DNA of 64,000 nucleotides from Hyphomicrobiales bacterium (GCA_900469445.1 UBXM01000004.1:248001-312000), one strand, 5' to 3'. Positions 8,104 through 18,085 are shown, numbered from the stretch's first letter. Translations and numbers: made by a program. Notes: generated by a model from the letters alone, not told the origin.

Positions 8104-10379
8104 GCGGCACGCATCTTTCCTTTTTCGGCAGTCTCCTGCGATCCCGTCCGTGCAGCCAGTTCCTCGCCACCGATCCGGTTCAGCCGCAGCGCGTTGACGA
8201 CGACGATAATCGACGAGGTAGACATGGCAACGGCTGCGATCAGCGGCGTTGCATAACCGGCAAGCGCGATCGGCACGGCGATGAAATTATAGCCGATGGC
8301 GAGCCCGAAATTCTGCCGGATCAGGCGGCTTGCGCGGCGAGAGATATCGATCGCCAGCGGCACGGCATTGAGGCTTTCGTGCATGAAGACGAAGTCTGCA
8401 GCCTTGCGGCCGATATCTGCAGCGGTGGCAGGCGCCATCGAGACATGGGCGGCGGCGAGCGCCGGCGCATCATTGATGCCGTCGCCGACCATCAGGACCT
8501 TGTGGCCTTCATCGGCCAGAGCCGCGCAATAATCGGCCTTGCCCCTGGGCGAGACTTCCGCCTTCCAGCGCGCGATTCCGAGTTGAGCAACCAGCGCCCT
8601 TACCGGCCCGGCGCGATCACCCGAAATGAGGTGTACCGGCATGCCGTCAGTTTCGAGTGTTCGGACGGCCGAGGCTGCGTCCTGGCGAAGCGCGTCCTCG
8701 AAACGGATGCAGGCGACCTCCTGGCCATCGCGCGACAGCACGACCTCGAGATCGGCGTTCTCGCTGCCGGTCGCGTCGCCACAGGCGAAGCGGCGATTGC
8801 CGAGCCGATAGAGCCCTTCCGCACGGCGCGCCTCCAGCCCGCTTCCGGGGATTTCGATCACGTCGTCGAAGAGCGGGAACGGGCCAGAGGCCACGGCGCA
8901 GATCGCCCGAGACAGCGGATGGCGGGAATGGGCGGCAAGGCCGGCGGCCAGAGACAGGATCGGACCGGGGATATCACTGCCATTGACGAGGCGCGGACGG
9001 CCGAGCGTCAGCGTGCCGGTCTTGTCGAAGATGACGCTGTCTGCCTGGGCGAGCCGTTCCATGGCCGAGCCGTCCTTGACCATGATGCCGTTCTTGAACA
9101 GGCGGCCGGCGGCCACGACCTGCACGACCGGCACGGCCAAGCCTAGGGCGCAGGGGCAGGTGATGATCAGCACCGCAATGGCGATCAGCATGGCGCGTTT
9201 CCAGTCTCCTCCGGCAAGGCCCCAGGAAACGAAGGCGGTGAGCGCCAGAAGATGGACGGCGGGCGAATAATATTGCGCAGCACGATCCGCGAGACGGTGA
9301 TAGCCAGCCTTGGCGCCTTCTGCCACTTCCATCAGCGAGATGACTTCGGCGAGGAAGGATTCCTTTGCCGTGGCGGTGACCTTGATGACGAGCGAGCCAG
9401 TGAGGCTGAGCGTGCCGGCATGAACTATTGTGCCGGGAGAGACCGCCTGCGGCACGCTTTCGCCGTTGACGATCGAGACGTCGAGATCGCTCGTTCCCCA
9501 TTCGACGGTGCCATCGACGGGGATACGCTCGCCCGCGGCGATCGCGACGCGATCACCCGGCTTCACATCCTCGACGGGACGATATTCCCGCGTACCGTCA
9601 TTGGAGACGACCATGGCGCCGCGTGGCGACAGGCGTGCCAGACCGCTGATCGCCGCCCTCGCCCGGTCACGCATGATATGGTCAAGTGTGCGGCCGATCA
9701 GCAGGAAAAACAGAAGCGAGACGGTGGCATCGAACCAGGCGTGCTGGCCATGATGCATGGTTTCCCAGATCGACACCGCATAGGAAAGCGTGATTGCAAG
9801 CGCGATCGGCACATCCATGTTGGTGCGGCCGCGCTTGAGCACCGCCCAGGCGGAAGCATAAAAGAAGCGGCCACCATAAATCAGCGCAGGTGCCGCGATG
9901 AAGGCCGAGATCCAGTGGAACATGTCGCGCGTGGCATCATCGGCGCCCGACCAGACGGAGACCGACAGAAGCATGATGTTGGCGGCGGCAAAACCGCAAA
10001 GGGCAACCGCGCGCACGAGATCGCGCTGCAGCTTGTCGCCGTCATCAAGCGACGCGTCGAAGAGATAGGCGTCATAACCGGTGGCTGCGGTGATCGAGCC
10101 GACGAAACCGGCAGGGTCGACAGCCGGCTCATAGGGTTTCTGAAACCAGACGATCGAGACGCGTTTGGTCGAGAGATTGACGCGGGCCTTTTCTATAGCA
10201 GGCATGGCCTTCAAGGCGTTTTCGATCGAGACGATGCAGGCGCCGCAATGGACGCCCGGAACGCTCAGGTCCACCTGCCGCCTGCCCTCGCCAAGGTCGC
10301 GGCTCGCCAGCAGCATTTCCTCGGAAGACGGTACGGACCTGACGACCTCGCCTTCCGATCCGGGTGCGCAGCAGCTCAT
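8100..10379 (-). CDS. fixI: Copper-translocating P-type ATPase FixI/CcoI
   Basis: Membrane ATPase, 759 residues, that supplies copper for the cbb3 oxidase. An N-terminal heavy-metal domain carries GVHCGACI (about residues 43-50). Then come the membrane segments, the actuator loop, the intramembrane metal site TCPCALG, the phosphorylation site DKTGT and the hinge GDGINDAPALAAA. Extra N-terminal MSCCAPG may also bind metal. Start and stop each overlap the neighbouring genes by 4 bases. Family membership is certain; assignment to FixI rather than a general copper exporter rests on the fixGHIS context. Confidence 0.95.
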   Translation of the reverse strand: MSCCAPGSEGEVVRSVPSSEEMLLASRDLGEGRRQVDLSVPGVHCGACIVSIENALKAMPAIEKARVNLSTKRVSIVWFQKPYEPAVDPAGFVGSITAATGYDAYLFDASLDDGDKLQRDLVRAVALCGFAAANIMLLSVSVWSGADDATRDMFHWISAFIAAPALIYGGRFFYASAWAVLKRGRTNMDVPIALAITLSYAVSIWETMHHGQHAWFDATVSLLFFLLIGRTLDHIMRDRARAAISGLARLSPRGAMVVSNDGTREYRPVEDVKPGDRVAIAAGERIPVDGTVEWGTSDLDVSIVNGESVPQAVSPGTIVHAGTLSLTGSLVIKVTATAKESFLAEVISLMEVAEGAKAGYHRLADRAAQYYSPAVHLLALTAFVSWGLAGGDWKRAMLIAIAVLIITCPCALGLAVPVVQVVAAGRLFKNGIMVKDGSAMERLAQADSVIFDKTGTLTLGRPRLVNGSDIPGPILSLAAGLAAHSRHPLSRAICAVASGPFPLFDDVIEIPGSGLEARRAEGLYRLGNRRFACGDATGSENADLEVVLSRDGQEVACIRFEDALRQDAASAVRTLETDGMPVHLISGDRAGPVRALVAQLGIARWKAEVSPRGKADYCAALADEGHKVLMVGDGINDAPALAAAHVSMAPATAADIGRKAADFVFMHESLNAVPLAIDISRRASRLIRQNFGLAIGYNFIAVPIALAGYATPLIAAVAMSTSSIIVVVNALRLNRIGGEELAARTGSQETAEKGKMRAA

Positions 10380-10870
10380 TTTCCTGCTCCATGCACGGAG
10401 ACACGCTCCGCGTGATGGAGGATGCGCTCGCCGCCGCGTTCGGCGATCGCCTCGACGATCCAGTGACCGGGCAGGATCTGATGGATGATGCTAAAAACGC
10501 CCTTGGTCTCGGAAGCCAGTTCGATACTGAAATCCTGATGTTCACCGACGGGGCGCTTGAAGTTCAGAACCAGACGGTCGGCCTCGGCGGGCTGACCGTC
10601 TGCGCCAAGAACGTCGTAGCGGGCGCCGTCCGCAGTCACGGCAAGCCTGCCGTTGATGCCGGTTGCGGCGAGCGCACGCGCTTGGGCCACCTTGCCGTTG
10701 AACTGCTGGCTGGCGACATAGGTATTGGGAACGACCAGACCGCTCCAGGTGGTGACCGCACGATAGGCCATGAAGACATTGACCGAAATGATCGTGCCGA
10801 AGAAGAGCACCATGATGCCTGCCATATGCCAGCCCGTGAAAACGAAGCCCTTTTGCGACGCAGTGCTCAT
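10376..10870 (-). CDS. fixH: cbb3 oxidase accessory protein FixH/CcoH
   Basis: 164 residues with one N-terminal membrane helix (MAGIMVLFFGTIISVNVFMA) and a periplasmic domain of the FixH family (TYVASQQFNGKVAQA and a C-terminal PGHWIVEA). FixH assists assembly and stability of the cbb3 oxidase. It overlaps fixG and fixI by 4 bases on each side, so translation is probably coupled. Confidence 0.92.
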   Translation of the reverse strand: MSTASQKGFVFTGWHMAGIMVLFFGTIISVNVFMAYRAVTTWSGLVVPNTYVASQQFNGKVAQARALAATGINGRLAVTADGARYDVLGADGQPAEADRLVLNFKRPVGEHQDFSIELASETKGVFSIIHQILPGHWIVEAIAERGGERILHHAERVSVHGAGK

Positions 10871-12453
10871 CTCTTGCCTCCGGGTACGAAGAAGTTGGCC
10901 GAATAACTGTTACGCTCATGGCTGGAGCGGTCTTCGGCGATGAAATGGAAGGATGTTTCGGTCTTGGCCTGATCGCGCGGCAGCGTGACATAGACCTTCA
11001 GCGCCATCGCCTTGTCCGGCGCGGCTTCGATGGCGAATTCACGTCCGGGCACGTCGCTAACGCCGATGATCTTCATCGTCGCATCAGGAACGCCGTCGAG
11101 CGACAGCATGATCGTGCGCGGTTCGGGGATCATGTTGAGAAGACGGACCGTATAGCCGTTGCGGATCGAGCCGTCCGATTCCATGACGAATTGCGGATTG
11201 CGGTCATGGAGGACGTTGATTTCCAACCGGTCGCGCGACATCAGCGCCACGACGAGGCCGATGCCGACCGCCATCCAGACGCCCATATAGAGCAGCGTGC
11301 GCGGCCGAAGCAGGATTTTCCAGTTGAAATGACGGACGCCTTCAACGAAGCCGCCATCCGGCTTGCGGGTACGGGTCGGATCGATCGCCGAGGTGCCGCC
11401 GGCCGTGGCGAGCGCCATGTTGGTGTCGTATTCGTCGAGCGTCGCATAGGCGATCAGGCCGCGTTCCTTGCCGATCTTGTCCATCACGCCGTCGCAGGCG
11501 TCGATACAGAGCGCACAGGTGATGCAGGCCATCTGCTGGCCGTCGCGAATGTCGATGCCCATGGGACAGACCGCGACGCAGGCGTTGCAATCGACGCAGT
11601 CGCCGACGACCTGACCGGCTGCCGCTGCCTTCTTGGCATGACGGCTGCGCGGCTCGCCGCGCCAGTCGTTATAGGTCACGACCAGGGAATGCTCGTCGAG
11701 CATGGCCCCCTGGATACGCGGCCAGGGACACATGTAGATACAGACCTGCTCGCGCATCAGACCGCCGAGCAGATAGGTCGTGGCTGTCAGAATGGCGACG
11801 GTCGAATAGGCGACGAAGGCGGCCTGGCCGGTGACGAAATCGAAGGCGAGCGACGGCGCATCGGCGAAATAGAAGATCCAGGCGCCACCGGTGGCGACAG
11901 CGATGACGATCCAGATGGCATGCTTGACCACCCGCTTGACGATCTTGTTGAGTGTCCAGGGGCCTGAATCGAGCTTCATGCGGGCGTTGCGGTCACCTTC
12001 GATGAAACGTTCGACGGCCAGGAACAGATCGACCCAGACCGTCTGGGGACAGGCATATCCGCACCAGGCGCGGCCGACGGCGGAGGTCAACAGAAACAGG
12101 CCGAAGCCCGCCATGACCAGAAGGCCGGCCACGAAGATGAATTCCTGCGGCCAGATTTCGATGAAGAAGAAATAGAAACGCCGGCCGGCCAGATCGACAA
12201 GCACGGCCTGATCGGGAGCGAAAGGACCACGATCCCAGCGGATCCACGGGGTGAGATAATAGATGCCGAGGGTCAGCAGCATCACCAGCCATTTGAACCG
12301 GCGGAAGCGCCCCTCGGCCCTTTTCGGGAAAATCTTCTTGCGCTTCTCGTAAAGCGGCTGGCGTTTCTCGCCGGGCGAGTGGACCGCCTTGACGTCAATC
12401 CGTTCGACAGATGCATCGCCCGGGGCAACGCTTTCGGCGGTATAGAGATTCAT
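10867..12453 (-). CDS. fixG: cbb3 oxidase accessory iron-sulfur protein FixG/CcoG
   Basis: Membrane-bound ferredoxin-like protein of the FixG family, 528 residues, implicated in cuprous copper delivery to the cbb3 oxidase. Several hydrophobic segments are seen, with Cys clusters CGYACPQ, CIYMCPWPR and a di-cluster motif CVDCNACVAVCP with CITCALCIDACD. A C-terminal Ig-like domain follows. ATG at 12453 has AAAGGA 8 bases upstream; an in-frame start 12 codons earlier is less likely. First gene of fixGHIS, with an FNR/FixK box about 52 bases upstream. Confidence 0.94.
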   Translation of the reverse strand: MNLYTAESVAPGDASVERIDVKAVHSPGEKRQPLYEKRKKIFPKRAEGRFRRFKWLVMLLTLGIYYLTPWIRWDRGPFAPDQAVLVDLAGRRFYFFFIEIWPQEFIFVAGLLVMAGFGLFLLTSAVGRAWCGYACPQTVWVDLFLAVERFIEGDRNARMKLDSGPWTLNKIVKRVVKHAIWIVIAVATGGAWIFYFADAPSLAFDFVTGQAAFVAYSTVAILTATTYLLGGLMREQVCIYMCPWPRIQGAMLDEHSLVVTYNDWRGEPRSRHAKKAAAAGQVVGDCVDCNACVAVCPMGIDIRDGQQMACITCALCIDACDGVMDKIGKERGLIAYATLDEYDTNMALATAGGTSAIDPTRTRKPDGGFVEGVRHFNWKILLRPRTLLYMGVWMAVGIGLVVALMSRDRLEINVLHDRNPQFVMESDGSIRNGYTVRLLNMIPEPRTIMLSLDGVPDATMKIIGVSDVPGREFAIEAAPDKAMALKVYVTLPRDQAKTETSFHFIAEDRSSHERNSYSANFFVPGGKR

Positions 12454-12504
12454 CGGAACATTCCTTTGTCCCATGCCTTGTCCCACCACGCAGCCCTATC
12501 TTCC

Positions 12505-12518
12505 TTGACGTAAGTCAA
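12505..12518. promoter_or_regulatory. FNR/FixK box between fixG and the SRPBCC gene
   Basis: TTGACGTAAGTCAA is a perfect TTGAC-N4-GTCAA palindrome. The centre is 59 bases from the fixG ATG and 75 bases from the divergent SRPBCC gene, so a class II site could serve either direction. FnrN encoded at 25.4 kb is the likely binder. Confidence 0.85.
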
Positions 12519-12585
12519 GCTACGCGGCATTCCCAGACTGGGTACCGCCCTGCCTGCCCTTGCAGGAGACAGAACGGAGATCACC

Positions 12586-12990
12586 ATGACCCCAATGCCC
12601 GCGCGCATCATTCATCTGACGATCGACAAGCCCTGGCGCGACGTTTATGCCTTCGCATCCCAGCCGGAAAACATGCCCCGCTGGGCTGCGGGCCTCGCTT
12701 CCGGACTGAGCCGCGAAGGCGAGGACTGGATTGGCGATGGCGGTCCGATCGGCAAGATCCGGGTGCGATTTGCACCTCGAAACGACTTCGGCGTCATCGA
12801 TCACACCGTCACGCTGGAGACCGGCAGCAGTTTCGAAAACGCGTTGCGGGTCGTGCCGAATGGTGACGGCGCGGAAATCATGTTCGTCCTCATCAGGCAA
12901 GCGGAGATGGACGACCAGGCGTTCGAGACGGATGCTGCCGCGATCTTCAAAGACCTCGGCACATTGAAAGATATCCTCGAGCAATCCTGA
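12586..12990 (+). CDS. SRPBCC-fold protein (START/polyketide-cyclase-like)
   Basis: 134 residues. The N-terminus (ARIIHLTIDKPWRDVYAFASQPENMPRW) is typical of the SRPBCC ligand-binding fold, and the rest continues with alternating strands and a long C-terminal helix. No catalytic residues can be named. It lies between fixG and fixP on the opposite strand and shares the FNR/FixK box with fixG, so it may be expressed at low oxygen. ATG follows ACGGAGATCACC. Its ligand and any link to the oxidase are unknown. Confidence 0.8.
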   Translation: MTPMPARIIHLTIDKPWRDVYAFASQPENMPRWAAGLASGLSREGEDWIGDGGPIGKIRVRFAPRNDFGVIDHTVTLETGSSFENALRVVPNGDGAEIMFVLIRQAEMDDQAFETDAAAIFKDLGTLKDILEQS

Positions 12991-13098
12991 TCCAGCGCCC
13001 GGACTTCCCGAGTGGACTTCCCGCATTGCGGATCAATCGACAGCCGGGATCCGAAGACCCCGGCCCAAGAGAGTTTCCGACCTTGGCGGCCTGAAACT

Positions 13099-13962
13099 CT
13101 ACTCCCCGCCTCCCAGGGAATGGACGTAAACGGCCAGCTGCTTGACGGTGACATCACCAAGACGCGCCGACCATGCGGGCATGACGCCATGCTTCGGTGC
13201 TCGGATTTGCTCGATAATGCCATCCTCACCCTCAGCCTTCAGCCAGATCGCATCAGCCAGATCGGGCGCGCCCAGATCGCGGTTGCCTTCAGCATTTTCA
13301 CCGTGACAGGACGCACAATTATCCATGAACACCTGCTTTCCGGGCTCGACCAGCGAAGGATCGCGGGGCGTGCCCGTCAGGCTGACGACATAGGCTGCGG
13401 CCTGACGGATTTCGTCGGGCTCGATAACATCGACGAAGGCCGTCATCTCGCCGATACGCGTGTCGGGATCGACAGCATCGCGAATGCCATGCGCGACCGT
13501 CTGGTAGATCGCATCGACGCTGCCGCCCCAGAGCCAGTCGTCATCGTTGAGGTTCGGATAGCCCTCACCGCCTGCCGCACCCGTGCCGTGGCAAGGCGTG
13601 CAGTTGACGCGAAACGCTGCCGCACCACCTGCCGTGGCGAACTGGTTGAGTTCCGGATTGGCGATGATCTCTTCCGGCGTCGCTGCCGCGATCCGCTCAA
13701 GGATTGCGCCCTGAGCCGCCTTGGCGGAAGCCATTTCAGTCGCCAGTTCGCCGCGGCTGGAATAGCCGAGCACACCGCGAGTTGCATCGTTCACCAACGG
13801 CCATGCGGGGTAAAGTATGGTGTATCCAAGAGCCCAGACAATGGTGGCGTAAAACGTCCATACCCACCAGCGGGGCATGGGGTTGTTCAATTCGCGGATA
13901 CCGTCCCACTCGTGACCGGTGGTTTCGACGCCGCTGATCTCATCGATATGTTTGTCCGCCAT
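13099..13962 (-). CDS. fixP: cbb3 oxidase di-haem cytochrome c subunit FixP/CcoP
   Basis: 287 residues. One N-terminal membrane helix (WWVWTFYATIVWALGYTILYP) and two cytochrome c domains with haem motifs CTPCH and CASCH. It takes electrons from the bc1 complex and passes them to FixO/FixN. Distal Met ligands are plausible (GEMTAFV, GVMPAW). ATG follows GGAGGATTAAA, 1 base after the fixQ stop; last gene of fixNOQP. Confidence 0.96.
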   Translation of the reverse strand: MADKHIDEISGVETTGHEWDGIRELNNPMPRWWVWTFYATIVWALGYTILYPAWPLVNDATRGVLGYSSRGELATEMASAKAAQGAILERIAAATPEEIIANPELNQFATAGGAAAFRVNCTPCHGTGAAGGEGYPNLNDDDWLWGGSVDAIYQTVAHGIRDAVDPDTRIGEMTAFVDVIEPDEIRQAAAYVVSLTGTPRDPSLVEPGKQVFMDNCASCHGENAEGNRDLGAPDLADAIWLKAEGEDGIIEQIRAPKHGVMPAWSARLGDVTVKQLAVYVHSLGGGE

Positions 13963-13963
13963 T

Positions 13964-14116
13964 TTAATCCTCCTTCAGAGGGATCTGGGCGGCCTCGTTT
14001 GCATGAGACTTCGAGCCCGGGCGCAAGGTGAACAGAATGACGCCGGCGAAAAACAGGGTCATGGCAAGCAGAGCCCAGCTGTCGGCGAATTGGCGGAGTG
14101 CGGTATAGGTTTCCAT
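13964..14116 (-). CDS. fixQ: cbb3 oxidase small subunit FixQ/CcoQ
   Basis: 50 residues, METYTALRQFADSWALLAMT and one membrane helix ending in FTLRPGSK, then a polar tail. This is the usual size and pattern for CcoQ, which stabilises the CcoP interaction in the oxidase complex. GAGGAGGG lies ahead of the ATG. It sits between fixO and fixP as expected. Confidence 0.92.
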   Translation of the reverse strand: METYTALRQFADSWALLAMTLFFAGVILFTLRPGSKSHANEAAQIPLKED

Positions 14117-14128
14117 ATCGCGCCCTCC

Positions 14129-14860
14129 TCAGCGGTAACCGGTCGTGTCGTCATAGGTCGAGAAATCGACCAGCGTGCCGAGCATCTGGAGATAGGCGAC
14201 GAGCGCATCCATCTCGGTCAGAACCGCGGGATTGCCGTCGAAATCGCCGACCTTCGCCTTCGGATAACGGGCGAGCAAGGCGCTGGTGTCGGCATTCGGA
14301 TCGGCCTGCGCCTTCAGGTCGGCATTGGCCTCGGCAACCATCTCGTCATTGTAGGGAACGCCGACGGCCCGATTTGCCTTCAGGTCCATGGAGACGTCGG
14401 TGACTTCGAGCGGGGTATCCTTCAGGAAGGAATAGCTCGGCATGACCGATTCCGGCACGACCGACCGCGGTTCGACGAGGTGCTGTACGTGCCATTCGTT
14501 GGAATAACGATCGCCGACGCGGGCCAGATCAGGCCCGGTTCGTTTTGATCCCCACTGGAACGGATGATCGTACATCGATTCCGCTGCAAGGCTGTAATGA
14601 CCGTAACGTTCCACTTCATCGCGGAACGGACGGATCATCTGGCTGTGACAAACGTAGCAGCCTTCGCGGATGTAGATGTTGCGACCGGCCAGCTCCAGCG
14701 GCGTGTAGGGCCGCATCCCGTCGACTTTCTCGATGGTGTTTTCGAGATAGAAGAGAGGTGCGATTTCCACGATGCCGCCGATGGAAACGACGAGCAAGGA
14801 TCCGACCAGAAGGAGCGTGGCATTTCGCTCGATGAATTGGTGTTTATCGAGAAGAGACAT
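14129..14860 (-). CDS. fixO: cbb3 oxidase mono-haem cytochrome c subunit FixO/CcoO
   Basis: 243 residues, N-terminal membrane anchor ([18 protein letters not shown]) and one haem c motif CYVCH followed by [15 protein letters not shown], a CcoO signature. The distal Met is likely in [11 protein letters not shown]. Part of the inner-membrane high-affinity oxidase. AAGGAG lies 8 bases before the ATG; the gene begins 12 bases after fixN ends. Confidence 0.96.
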   Translation of the reverse strand: MSLLDKHQFIERNATLLLVGSLLVVSIGGIVEIAPLFYLENTIEKVDGMRPYTPLELAGRNIYIREGCYVCHSQMIRPFRDEVERYGHYSLAAESMYDHPFQWGSKRTGPDLARVGDRYSNEWHVQHLVEPRSVVPESVMPSYSFLKDTPLEVTDVSMDLKANRAVGVPYNDEMVAEANADLKAQADPNADTSALLARYPKAKVGDFDGNPAVLTEMDALVAYLQMLGTLVDFSTYDDTTGYR

Positions 14861-14872
14861 GCTGTCAGCTCC

Positions 14873-16495
14873 TTATTCGGCAGGCTGCAGACCGGCTGGA
14901 GCGACACCGGGGGTGCGTTCCTGCCGTTCGTGGCCGAGAATTGTCATTGTGACGTTGAATGCCATGAGCAGTGCGCCCGCCAGGAACATGAGACCGCCAA
15001 TGGCGCGCAGCAGGTAATAAGGGAACATGGCCGCGACCGATTCCGCGAAGGAATAGACGAGGAAGCCCTGGTCATCATATTCGCGCCACATCAGGCCCTG
15101 CTGGATGCCGGCGACCCACATGACGGCGGCGTAAAGAACGATGCCGAGCGTTGCGAGCCAGAAATGCCAGTTGACCAGCTGCAGGCTGTAGAGCCGCTTG
15201 CGGTTCCAAAGCTTGGGCACGAGGAAGTAGATGGCACCGAAGGTGATCATGCCGTTCCAGCCGAGTGCGCCGGAATGAACATGACCGATGGTCCAGTCGG
15301 TATAGTGGCTGAGCGAATTGACCGCCTTTACCGACATCATCGGACCTTCGAAGGTGGCCATGCCGTAGAAGGCGACGGCCATGACCATCATGCGGACGAT
15401 CGGGTCGGTACGGATGCGGTCCCAGGCGCCCGAAAGCGTCATCAGACCGTTGATCATGCCGCCCCAGGAAGGCATCCAGAGCATGATCGAGAAGACCATG
15501 CCGAGCGTCTGCGCCCAGTCGGGTAACGCCGTATAGTGCAGGTGGTGCGGGCCGGCCCAGATATACATGAAGATCAGGGCCCAGAAGTGGATGATCGACA
15601 GGCGGTAGGAATAGACCGGGCGGTTCACCTGTTTCGGAATGAAGTAATACATCATGCCGAGGAAGCCTGCCGTCAGGAAGAAGCCGACCGCGTTATGGCC
15701 ATACCACCACTGGGTCAGAGCATCCTGAACACCGGCAAAGGCCGAATAGCTCTTGATGCCGAGGAAGGAGACCGGAACCGCCAGATTGTTGACGATATGC
15801 AGCATCGCGATCGTGACGATGAAGGCCAGATAGAACCAGTTCGCCACATAGATATGCGGTTCCTTGCGCATGAAGATGGTGCCGAGGAAGACCACGAGAT
15901 AGGCGACCCAGACGATGGTCAGCCAGATATCGACGTACCATTCAGGCTCAGCATATTCCTTGCCCTGGGTAATCCCGAGCAGATAGCCGGTAGCCGCCAT
16001 GACGATGAAGAGCTGATAGCCCCAGAACACGAACCAGCCGAGATTGCCGCCGAACAGGCGGGCCCGACAGGTGCGCTGGACGACGTAAAACGACGTGGCG
16101 ATCAGGGCGTTGCCGCCGAAGGCGAAGATGACCGCCGATGTGTGCAGCGGCCGGGTGCGACCAAAATTGAGCCAGGGCTCGATATTGAGGTCTGGGAACG
16201 CCAGCTGAAGGGCGACAACAACGCCGACCAGGAAGCCGACGACGCCCCAGAAAACCGTGGCGATCGTTCCGTATTTGATGACGTCATCGAAATATTCCGT
16301 TTTTGCCGCAACGGGACGCGGTGCACCGGCTGGTGCGAATGACACGCGACGCAGCATGACGATGCTGCTGATGCCGAGTGTCAGGAATAGCACCCACATG
16401 TGGGCGGCGAACAAGGTATCATGCGCATAGGCTGCGCCGAGCAGCGCCAGGAATGTCCCGATCACCAGTGCTGCGGTTTCCAAAGGGTAGTTCAT
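14873..16495 (-). CDS. fixN: cbb3-type cytochrome c oxidase catalytic subunit FixN/CcoN
   Basis: 540 residues, about 12 to 14 membrane helices, haem-copper oxidase fold. Conserved His motifs for haem b and the haem b3-CuB centre are visible ([53 protein letters not shown]). It reduces oxygen to water at very low oxygen tension and pumps protons. First gene of fixNOQP, with a perfect FNR/FixK box about 128 bases upstream. Confidence 0.97.
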   Translation of the reverse strand: MNYPLETAALVIGTFLALLGAAYAHDTLFAAHMWVLFLTLGISSIVMLRRVSFAPAGAPRPVAAKTEYFDDVIKYGTIATVFWGVVGFLVGVVVALQLAFPDLNIEPWLNFGRTRPLHTSAVIFAFGGNALIATSFYVVQRTCRARLFGGNLGWFVFWGYQLFIVMAATGYLLGITQGKEYAEPEWYVDIWLTIVWVAYLVVFLGTIFMRKEPHIYVANWFYLAFIVTIAMLHIVNNLAVPVSFLGIKSYSAFAGVQDALTQWWYGHNAVGFFLTAGFLGMMYYFIPKQVNRPVYSYRLSIIHFWALIFMYIWAGPHHLHYTALPDWAQTLGMVFSIMLWMPSWGGMINGLMTLSGAWDRIRTDPIVRMMVMAVAFYGMATFEGPMMSVKAVNSLSHYTDWTIGHVHSGALGWNGMITFGAIYFLVPKLWNRKRLYSLQLVNWHFWLATLGIVLYAAVMWVAGIQQGLMWREYDDQGFLVYSFAESVAAMFPYYLLRAIGGLMFLAGALLMAFNVTMTILGHERQERTPGVAPAGLQPAE

Positions 16496-16622
16496 TGTTG
16501 GTATCCCCCAACGGCGTTACTGGCCATCGCGAGGGTGGCGAAACGACGGACCCCATCGAATCCCCCCTGCCACTTTCCGTCGCGACCTCCGCGACAGATG
16601 GCAGCAGCCAACGGCAAACGCC

Positions 16623-16636
16623 TTGATTTGAATCAA
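16623..16636. promoter_or_regulatory. FNR/FixK box between fixN and the hemerythrin-like gene
   Basis: TTGATTTGAATCAA is a perfect consensus TTGAT-N4-ATCAA palindrome. The centre is about 134 bases from the fixN ATG and 73 bases from the divergent hemerythrin-like start. Position fits activation of fixNOQP and possibly of both genes by FnrN or FixK. Confidence 0.93.
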
Positions 16637-16702
16637 CGCAAATAAGCCGGCCATGATGGAACGTCTGGCGATCAACGGTCATGCAGTTTCCGGAGGTCAG
16701 AC

Positions 16703-17209
16703 TTGAGACACGATATCGATCTGACGAATGCAGTTCTGGCTGCTCAACCTGTCCGCCAATCCAGCCAGACCGTCATGATGTCGCGGGTCAGGCAGGCACA
16801 TGAGGAGCAGCTCGCGCTTTGCATCGAGCTGGAGGAGATTGCCGATTCGCTTCCGGCAAGCGTCAACCGGCAGAAATGCATCTATGCCGCCAAGGCGCTC
16901 TGTCCGCTGATCCGCAGCATTCACCAGTATGAAGAACACGTGCTGTTTCCCCATATTTCACAGGAACACGCGCATTCGGGGCCGATGCTCGCCACGCTTT
17001 CACGGTTGAAATTCGAGCATTTCGAGGATGAAGGTTATGCGGAGGAACTGACTGAAGCGCTTCTGCGCCTCGGGTCAGGCGAGCCGAGCAATGTCGAAGC
17101 AGTCGGCTATATGCTGCGTGGCTTCTTCGAGGGTGTCAGGCGCCATATCGCCTTCGAGAAGGCGCATCTGCTGCACGACTACCTGCCGTTCAGCCCGATC
17201 TCGGAATAA
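16703..17209 (+). CDS. Hemerythrin-like (HHE domain) protein
   Basis: 168 residues, all helical in character. His and Glu positions fit an HHE di-iron four-helix bundle: RQAHEEQLALC (about 30-40), HQYEEHVLFPHI, FEHFEDE and HIAFEKAHLL near the end. Such proteins bind oxygen or NO or store iron in the cytoplasm. The start is TTG behind CCGGAGGTCAGAC. It is divergent from fixN across a perfect FNR/FixK box, so low-oxygen expression is likely. The exact ligand is not predictable. Confidence 0.85.
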   Translation: MRHDIDLTNAVLAAQPVRQSSQTVMMSRVRQAHEEQLALCIELEEIADSLPASVNRQKCIYAAKALCPLIRSIHQYEEHVLFPHISQEHAHSGPMLATLSRLKFEHFEDEGYAEELTEALLRLGSGEPSNVEAVGYMLRGFFEGVRRHIAFEKAHLLHDYLPFSPISE

Positions 17210-17216
17210 GTCCGGT

Positions 17217-17927
17217 TCAGTCGGCCGACCGGCGACGACGGTCTTCCCTTTCCTGCATCACCACCAGTGCTCCGATCAAAGTTCCCGACCGGCTTATCGG
17301 CGACATGCGGCAGTGAATGACGACCGTACGGCCTTCGAGCTTGTCGGCATAGGTCAGCCTCAGGCTCTCGCCTGCAAAACACCGATCTAGGCTGGGCTGC
17401 AGATCGTGGCGGAAATGATGGACGCCGACAAATTCCGCGAAATGACGCCCGATGATCGTGTCACGCGGCACGTCCATCCGCTGCGCATTGGTTTCATTGC
17501 TGTAGAAGATACGATAGCCGGGAGCGACGACCACGACCCGTTCCTGCAACTTGTTCAACAATGCGTCGTCGAGATAACCGTCGGCGATCGCCTGGGCGAT
17601 ATCGACCGGCTGCGCGGGATCCTCGGCAGTTTCCGACTTGAAGGACGAAGACTGGTCGGTTGCCAGATAACGCTCGACCAGCATCTGCAGCAGGTGGCCG
17701 TTACGTCTCACGCAGCCGCCATCATCGGCTTCCTCGTTCAACAGATCGAGCGCAAAGCGGAACTGCACGCCGATCGCTGACTGATCGCGTCCCTGACTTC
17801 CAAGTATAGCCTTGACGAGCGGATCGATTTCCCGGTCGATCCGAGAAACAGCATCGTCATCTTCCAGTTCGACTGCCTGACGAAGGTCGGAATATTTCGC
17901 CCAGAACAGATCAATCAATGCTTTCAA
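17217..17927 (-). CDS. PAS-domain protein of unknown role
   Basis: 236 residues. The N-terminal half is helical without a recognised domain; a PAS fold occupies about residues 120-230 (LLNKLQERVVVVAPGYRIFYSN, then IIGRHFAEFVG and IHCRMSPISRSGTLIGALVVMQ). No kinase, HTH or cyclase domain follows, so it would act by protein contact. Start TTG behind AGAGGGG. It converges on the hemerythrin-like gene with only 7 bases between them. A redox or oxygen sensing role beside the fix genes is a guess. Confidence 0.8.
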   Translation of the reverse strand: MKALIDLFWAKYSDLRQAVELEDDDAVSRIDREIDPLVKAILGSQGRDQSAIGVQFRFALDLLNEEADDGGCVRRNGHLLQMLVERYLATDQSSSFKSETAEDPAQPVDIAQAIADGYLDDALLNKLQERVVVVAPGYRIFYSNETNAQRMDVPRDTIIGRHFAEFVGVHHFRHDLQPSLDRCFAGESLRLTYADKLEGRTVVIHCRMSPISRSGTLIGALVVMQEREDRRRRSAD

Positions 17928-18085
17928 AATCGACCCCTCTCAAAACAACGCGAGAAGCGACGCCTTCTACCTGATGCGAGTCTTACATGCATAAGATATG
18001 ATTATAATTAATCAATTCGTCTAGTGTTGCCCCAAATAATGGCCCACAACTTACCATAGGGCCGCAGGCCTACAGGAAAGACGGT

